In this document: positions 59,917-64,000 of the stretch, piece by piece
How the letters are laid out: each line of letters opens with the position of its first letter
Numbering within the stretch: the stretch's first letter is position 1
DNA from: Caenorhabditis remanei
Taxonomy: Eukaryota; Nematoda; Chromadorea; Rhabditida; Rhabditidae
Reading direction: 5' to 3'
Assembly (NCBI RefSeq): GCF_010183535.1
Contig: NC_071332.1
Coordinates: forward strand, 7,316,001-7,380,000
Length of the DNA stretch: 64,000 nucleotides
Position numbers and translations under genes: made by a program
The notes under the pieces: model-generated
The model's database searches: none
Told to the model about the DNA's origin: nothing
What the model saw: only the letters and a program-made list of their open reading frames with translations

Positions 59917-60642
59917 TCACTTTGTTGAAATGAGACGGTGTGGTCCATTACGAGAAACACGAGCGACTGGTTTTCCATGAGCGTATTTTTGAGCAACGGC
60001 AGATGACACCTTGTAGACGTTGGCAGCAACGTGAGAGGTGCGGAGATAGACAACCTTTGGCTCTCCTGTCACAGCAACTGGTGATCCATTATCATAACTT
60101 CCATCTCCATCATCTCCAGCCAATTTGTATTCTTCTGGATCTTCAGTTACAGCCACTGGGTCTCCATTATCAGACTTGCCATCTCCATCACCCTTGTAGA
60201 TCACTGATCCAGTAACTGCTACTGGATCTCCGATTCCGTAGGTTGCCTCTCCTTCATCTCCAGCCGATACTTGTGGTGCTCCAGTGATGGAAACTGGATT
60301 TCCATTCTTACCATGATCTTCACCATCTTCGTCCAGTCTGATCTTTGGTGGTTCTCCTTCTCCATCACCATCTCCAGTTCCATATCCTCCATCACCGTCT
60401 CCATCTCCAGCTCTCTTGTACCATTTGGCGGGTCCATTTTTGTGTTTTCCACCTTTAACATCATCACTTATTGGATATAATTTCACTGGTAGCTTACCGT
60501 CTCCACCTGTTCCATAGCCTCCATCATCGTCGCCATCTCCTTTGTAGAGTTTGGCAGGTCCATTCTTCTCGTAAGATACTTGTGGTCTTGCGAGTGAAAT
60601 CGCAATGAGACCACAGAAGAAAGCAAAGAGAATGATCTTCAT
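59917..60642 (-). CDS. Secreted Gly/Asp-rich repeat protein, 241 aa
   Basis: A single-exon gene. A clear signal peptide (MKIILFAFFCGLIAISLA, with cleavage likely before RPQV) leads into a low-complexity secreted protein. Two N-terminal repeats follow the pattern NGPAK-(L/W)-YK, then a Gly/Asp run ending GGYGTG. Four units of NG(N/D/S)PV-(A/S)-(V/I)-T lie in the middle and are joined by short acidic linkers (GDGDG). The C-terminal 45 residues are different, basic and more ordered, ending RNGPHRLISTK. The acidic Gly/Asp runs could bind calcium or form a flexible extracellular matrix, but no known domain is visible. A TATA box 39 nt upstream supports the start. Codon use favours C-ending codons and GGA glycine, as in highly expressed worm genes. 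I do not recognise the family. Confidence 0.8.
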   Translation of the reverse strand: MKIILFAFFCGLIAISLARPQVSYEKNGPAKLYKGDGDDDGGYGTGGDGKLPVKLYPISDDVKGGKHKNGPAKWYKRAGDGDGDGGYGTGDGDGEGEPPKIRLDEDGEDHGKNGNPVSITGAPQVSAGDEGEATYGIGDPVAVTGSVIYKGDGDGKSDNGDPVAVTEDPEEYKLAGDDGDGSYDNGSPVAVTGEPKVVYLRTSHVAANVYKVSSAVAQKYAHGKPVARVSRNGPHRLISTK

Positions 60643-60680
60643 TTTGATGAAGTGATAAGGAAATTCGAAACTGAGAACTC

Positions 60681-60687
60681 TTTTATA
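60681..60687 (-). promoter_or_regulatory. TATA box of the secreted repeat protein gene
   Basis: TATAAAA on the minus strand, 39 nt upstream of the ATG at 60642. The very short 5' leader leaves no room for an intron, so transcription probably starts a few bases before the ATG. Confidence 0.6.
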
Positions 60688-61334
60688 CTCGGATCGAAAA
60701 ATTAGAGATCAGTGTGGCAGACAATGTTTTGACGAAAAATGTTTTGTGTTTTTATGATTATGTCTGTTTGATGTGGTTGATAAGCGGTTAAGAAACACGC
60801 AGTTCATAAGTGATTGTCAGTCTTTGAAGCAGTTCAAAGACTAGATGATGACGTAGAAAAGAGAAAAAACATGAAGGAGAACTGATAGGAAGATTTTAAA
60901 CCAATTGAGAGTCAGCGAGTATTGAACTGACAAAAAACAATTCGATGTGTTGCATTCCTATTGGATGAAAATGCACAAAGTACCCGGTTCAACAGAATCA
61001 ACGAATTCAATTTGTCATGTGAACTTTCAGACGTTATAAATAAATCAAGTTTCGTTTTTTTTTTTCCATGAATATTCAAAGAAATATCTCGATAACAACA
61101 TACTAAGGTTATTGAACTTTTCAAAAGCACAAGATTTTTTTAAACTGACATTGAACAGAAATTCTCTGTTTCTTGAAAATCACGTCTAGGATGAAAAAAC
61201 TTAATAAATTTTCAACGTGATCCCTTTCTGAAAACACAACTCCACATTTAGCCACGCTGGCTTCTGCGACGTGTCTTCAATGTTGTTTCCTGATATCATT
61301 ATTTGACGAAATCTGATAAAACTGTAGAAGAAAC
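60688..61334. other. Divergent intergenic spacer
   Basis: About 650 bp between the minus-strand secreted protein gene and the plus-strand thioesterase. It must hold both promoters. No gene or repeat is visible. Confidence 0.45.
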
Positions 61335-63011
61335 ATGTTAGCCAGAAGAATTGGTACCCGTCTTTTGCAGACACGTGGACTCTCTAGAATTCAGTTGTCC
61401 ACTGTAAGTTCATTTAGATTTTATGAACTGTTCAGAAATCGGTATTCTAGACGGCAACTTCATCGATCCTTCGAAAATGTAATACTCCAATGGCGAAGAA
61501 AGATTCTCGACAAGTTCATGCAATTCCAGGAACTTCGACTGTTGTTCCAGAACAGGAAATTTCTATCGCAACTATGGTTTCATCGATTTACGATCATGTG
61601 AAAAGATGTCGTCCCGAAGATTTCACTGAAGAAGATAAAAAGAAGAAACCTCTGGAGCCACGCACCATTACAAATAGTTATCGCAAAGTAATTTTTATCC
61701 TGTTTTTGTTCTAGGCATCCAGCTATCCGGATATCTTTATTTCAGTTCGTGATCCCATTGAGCACTGATATCGAGAAACAAAAAGAATATTTGAGTGCAA
61801 TGGGAAATGTACGCATTGGGAAGATTCTGGAAGACTTGGATCATATGGCTGTTCACGTGGCGTACATTCATAATTCTGAAAATGGATCTCTTGAGGGACC
61901 GATGACATTACCACGTACTATTGTCACTGCATCTGTGAAGAGAATTGATTTTCATAAGTGAGTTAGGAAAGATTCCCATGCTGAACGATAATTTGTGGTT
62001 GCAGAGAAGACATTCACTCGTCTAGAGATATTATCATAGATGGACAAGTCACTTATGCTGGAACAAGTAGCATGCAAATCTCGATTCGTCTTTTCCAGAA
62101 TGATGAGAATGGGAATATGGTTCATATTCTGAAAGCGGACTTTATTATGGTAATTGAGAACATTATGAATTTACATATATACCTGAAAATGTCTAGGTTT
62201 CGCGTGATCCGTTGGATGGAACCAAGAAAGTTCGAGTGCATGGACTGGTGGCGAAGACTCCAGATGAGGCGGAGACAATTAATCAAGCAAAGGAACATTT
62301 CAAGACGATGAGCAACAAAAATGAGGAGCCAACGAATGACGAATTCAGATTGATTCATCGCATGTACAACAAACTGATTGGCAGAAATATGGTTAATGAT
62401 ATTCCAGTGTTAACTGTCAGTTTATAGAGAATTCGAGTATCTCACAAATTGTTTGTTTTTAAGAATTCTGAAATCTGGATGCACAAAACAAAGCTGTCGG
62501 TGACTGAAATCTGTTTCCCCGAATATCAGAATATGTATGGGAAAATTTTTGGTGGATTTTTGATGAGAAAAGCACTCGAATTGGCATACACAAATGCGAA
62601 AATGTATTGTAAGGGAAGAGTTGCAATTCGGTCGATGGATCATATCGAGTTTGCAAAAGCCGTTGAAATCGGACATGTCCTTCATTTCGATTCATTCGTC
62701 ACTTACACGGATGGAAAGTATATTCAAGTGAAAGTAGCCGCATCGATTTCAGATCAGAATAAGTTGCCTGAGCTTGCTAAAATGAACAATCCGACACTTG
62801 GACAAGAAGTGAGGAGGAATTTTCTTAGTTTCATATCACTACACCGCTTGAATTTCAGGCTCGTGTCAACACAAATGTCTTCAATTTCACCATGGAAAGT
62901 ATGGAGAATCCAGATGTGTTGACAGTTGTTCCGAAGCATTACGTCCATGCGACTACGTATCTTGAAGGCCGACGTCTTCTGAATAACACTCTCAAAAGAA
63001 TTATCAACTGA
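61335..63011 (+). CDS. Mitochondrial acyl-CoA thioesterase, ACOT9 type (double hotdog)
   Basis: Seven exons: 61335-61403, 61451-61687, 61746-61957, 62005-62149, 62197-62415, 62464-62808, 62859-63011. They join in phase to 459 residues, close to vertebrate ACOT9. The N-terminus MLARRIGTRLLQTRGLSR is Arg-rich and lacks acidic residues, as in a mitochondrial presequence. The first hotdog domain spans exons 3-4, beginning near GNVRIGKILEDLDHMAVHVAYIH. The second is in exon 6 and contains the family signature GKIFGGFLMRKALELA. The enzyme hydrolyses acyl-CoA to free acid and CoA, and so adjusts mitochondrial acyl-CoA pools. A charged linker lies between the two domains. The start is chosen for the presequence; the acceptor-like CTGTAG just upstream could be the leader site. 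The family is expanded in nematodes, so an exact ortholog is not assigned. Confidence 0.9.
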
Positions 63012-63103
63012 AGTTCAAGCACTCTTGTAGTTCCTACAAATGTATTCTATTGGTCGATTTCTAGCTACTTAAAATCTCTGAACTGTCAAAAGTATTGTCG
63101 AGA

Positions 63104-63109
63104 AATAAA
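63104..63109 (+). terminator. Poly(A) signal of the ACOT9-type gene
   Basis: AATAAA lies 92 nt after the TGA at 63009-63011, typical for a short worm 3' UTR. Confidence 0.7.
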
Positions 63110-63279
63110 TTTATGATATGAAAAAGAATGACTCAACAATAAAAGGATTTAGAAATTTTCCGAGAAGAGAACAAGGAGAAATGAGAAAAAGAAAAGAGGA
63201 GAAAACAATTATAAACTGCGCAAAAAAAGCACATACATTGAAAGAAGTGGTGGAATAAAATCTCTAGAGCTGGCCTAAT

Positions 63280-64000
63280 TTAATGTCTGGTCAAAGCGAT
63301 ATATACAGCAGCGAAGAGAGCAAGGATTGAGAAAGTGATGGAAGATCCTGATCCACCTGGTGGAGTTGGCGACACGTTTGGTCCGACACAGTTGTCAGTG
63401 TTACAACAACATCCGGAGAGGCCTCCGTCGATAGAGGCGCACGAATCGGACAGGCCTGAAAAAGGGATTGGGTTAGAGGTATATTCTAAGAAATTCAAAA
63501 AATATAGAACTTACTCAAAGCACTGCAAACAGCGGTTGGGTCACAGGTGTAGAGAGTGAGAACATTTCCGGTTCCATTGTATTGAGCAGAGTAGGAGACG
63601 GTAGCACACTGTCCGTAACAAGCGGAGAAGGTGTCAGCGGTCACTGCAGCTCCGTTGAGATAGATGGAAGAACGGCAAGCGATTGGGTTCGGGTTTCCGG
63701 TTGGCTGAAAATTGACAGAATTCAATTTGATCGCTCTACTTTAAAACTTACTGGAGCAACAACGTTTGTGACGTTAACAGCTGATTCGGTGACGTGGCAG
63801 TTGGATCCAGTGGTACAACAGTATCCGGTGATGTCCTTATCGGTGGAGATGCTCTTTCTTTGGTTGTTCAATCCAAGGGACTTGCAAATTGGCTTTGGAA
63901 CGCAGTGGTATGACTTGTAGAGAACTTTGTTAACAGTGGTCTCGAGAGATCCGCAATATCCGTCGCATGGAACAGTGGCTCCAGCATTGACCTTTCCGTC
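63280..64000 (-). CDS. ET-module secreted/GPI-anchored protein (N-terminus outside window)
   Basis: Three exons in order: 63752-64000 (continues beyond the window), 63515-63704 and 63280-63455. They join in phase. Cysteine spacing follows the nematode ET module: a first module ends DITGYCCTTGSNCH, and a second runs from IACRSSIYLNG through ACYGQC to LSGCCCNTDNC. Several N-glycosylation sites (NVT, NGT) are present. The C-terminus has a Pro/Gly/Ser linker followed by a hydrophobic stretch (ITFSILALFAAVYIAL) and a short tail, the pattern of a GPI-anchor signal. ET modules are small disulfide-rich extracellular domains, mostly in nematodes and of unknown function. The visible part is about 204 residues; the signal peptide and any further modules lie to the right of the window. 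Confidence 0.85.

Overview
The window looks like nuclear DNA from a Caenorhabditis-type nematode. The evidence is AT-rich intergenic DNA, many introns of about 45-50 nt with TTTTCAG-type acceptors, acceptor sites directly upstream of start codons (SL trans-splicing style), and nematode gene families such as ET modules and a divergent seven-helix receptor. All exon models were built by hand from splice consensus, phase and family resemblance. Nothing prokaryotic, organellar or CRISPR-like is visible, and I found no tRNA or rRNA gene.

Layout: 1-0.4 kb holds the 3' end of an unrecognised gene. 4.77-9.16 kb is a recent Ty3/gypsy LTR retrotransposon with a 5-bp target duplication; its LTRs are identical where they overlap, but the left side has lost the end of the LTR, the primer site and the start of gag. 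9.2-22.3 kb is a long pyrimidine-rich gene-free tract leading to a BCL11-type zinc-finger gene (22.4-27.7 kb, +). Converging on it from the right are a remnant copy of the ubr-5 3' end (29.0-29.3 kb), a four-exon multipass membrane protein (29.6-31.5 kb, -) and a complete 28-exon ubr-5 ubiquitin ligase (32.4-42.5 kb, -) with UBA, RCC1-like, UBR, MLLE and HECT regions.

Further right on the minus strand are a type-B carboxylesterase (43.5-45.6 kb) and a nine-exon GPCR with altered microswitch motifs (47.0-49.1 kb). Then comes about 10.8 kb without a supportable gene, interrupted by a 453-bp near-perfect foldback (56.06-56.51 kb). The right end holds a secreted Gly/Asp-rich repeat protein (59.9-60.6 kb, -), an ACOT9-like mitochondrial acyl-CoA thioesterase (61.3-63.0 kb, +) and the C-terminal part of a GPI-type ET-module protein (63.3-64.0 kb, -, cut by the window).

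The genes do not form an obvious pathway; this is a mixed gene neighbourhood. The most unusual features are the truncated yet young retroelement, the duplicated ubr-5 3' end flanking the small membrane-protein gene, the two inverted-repeat elements, and GC-rich palindromic motifs clustered around the BCL11 gene. I found no clear evidence of a wholly new biological system.
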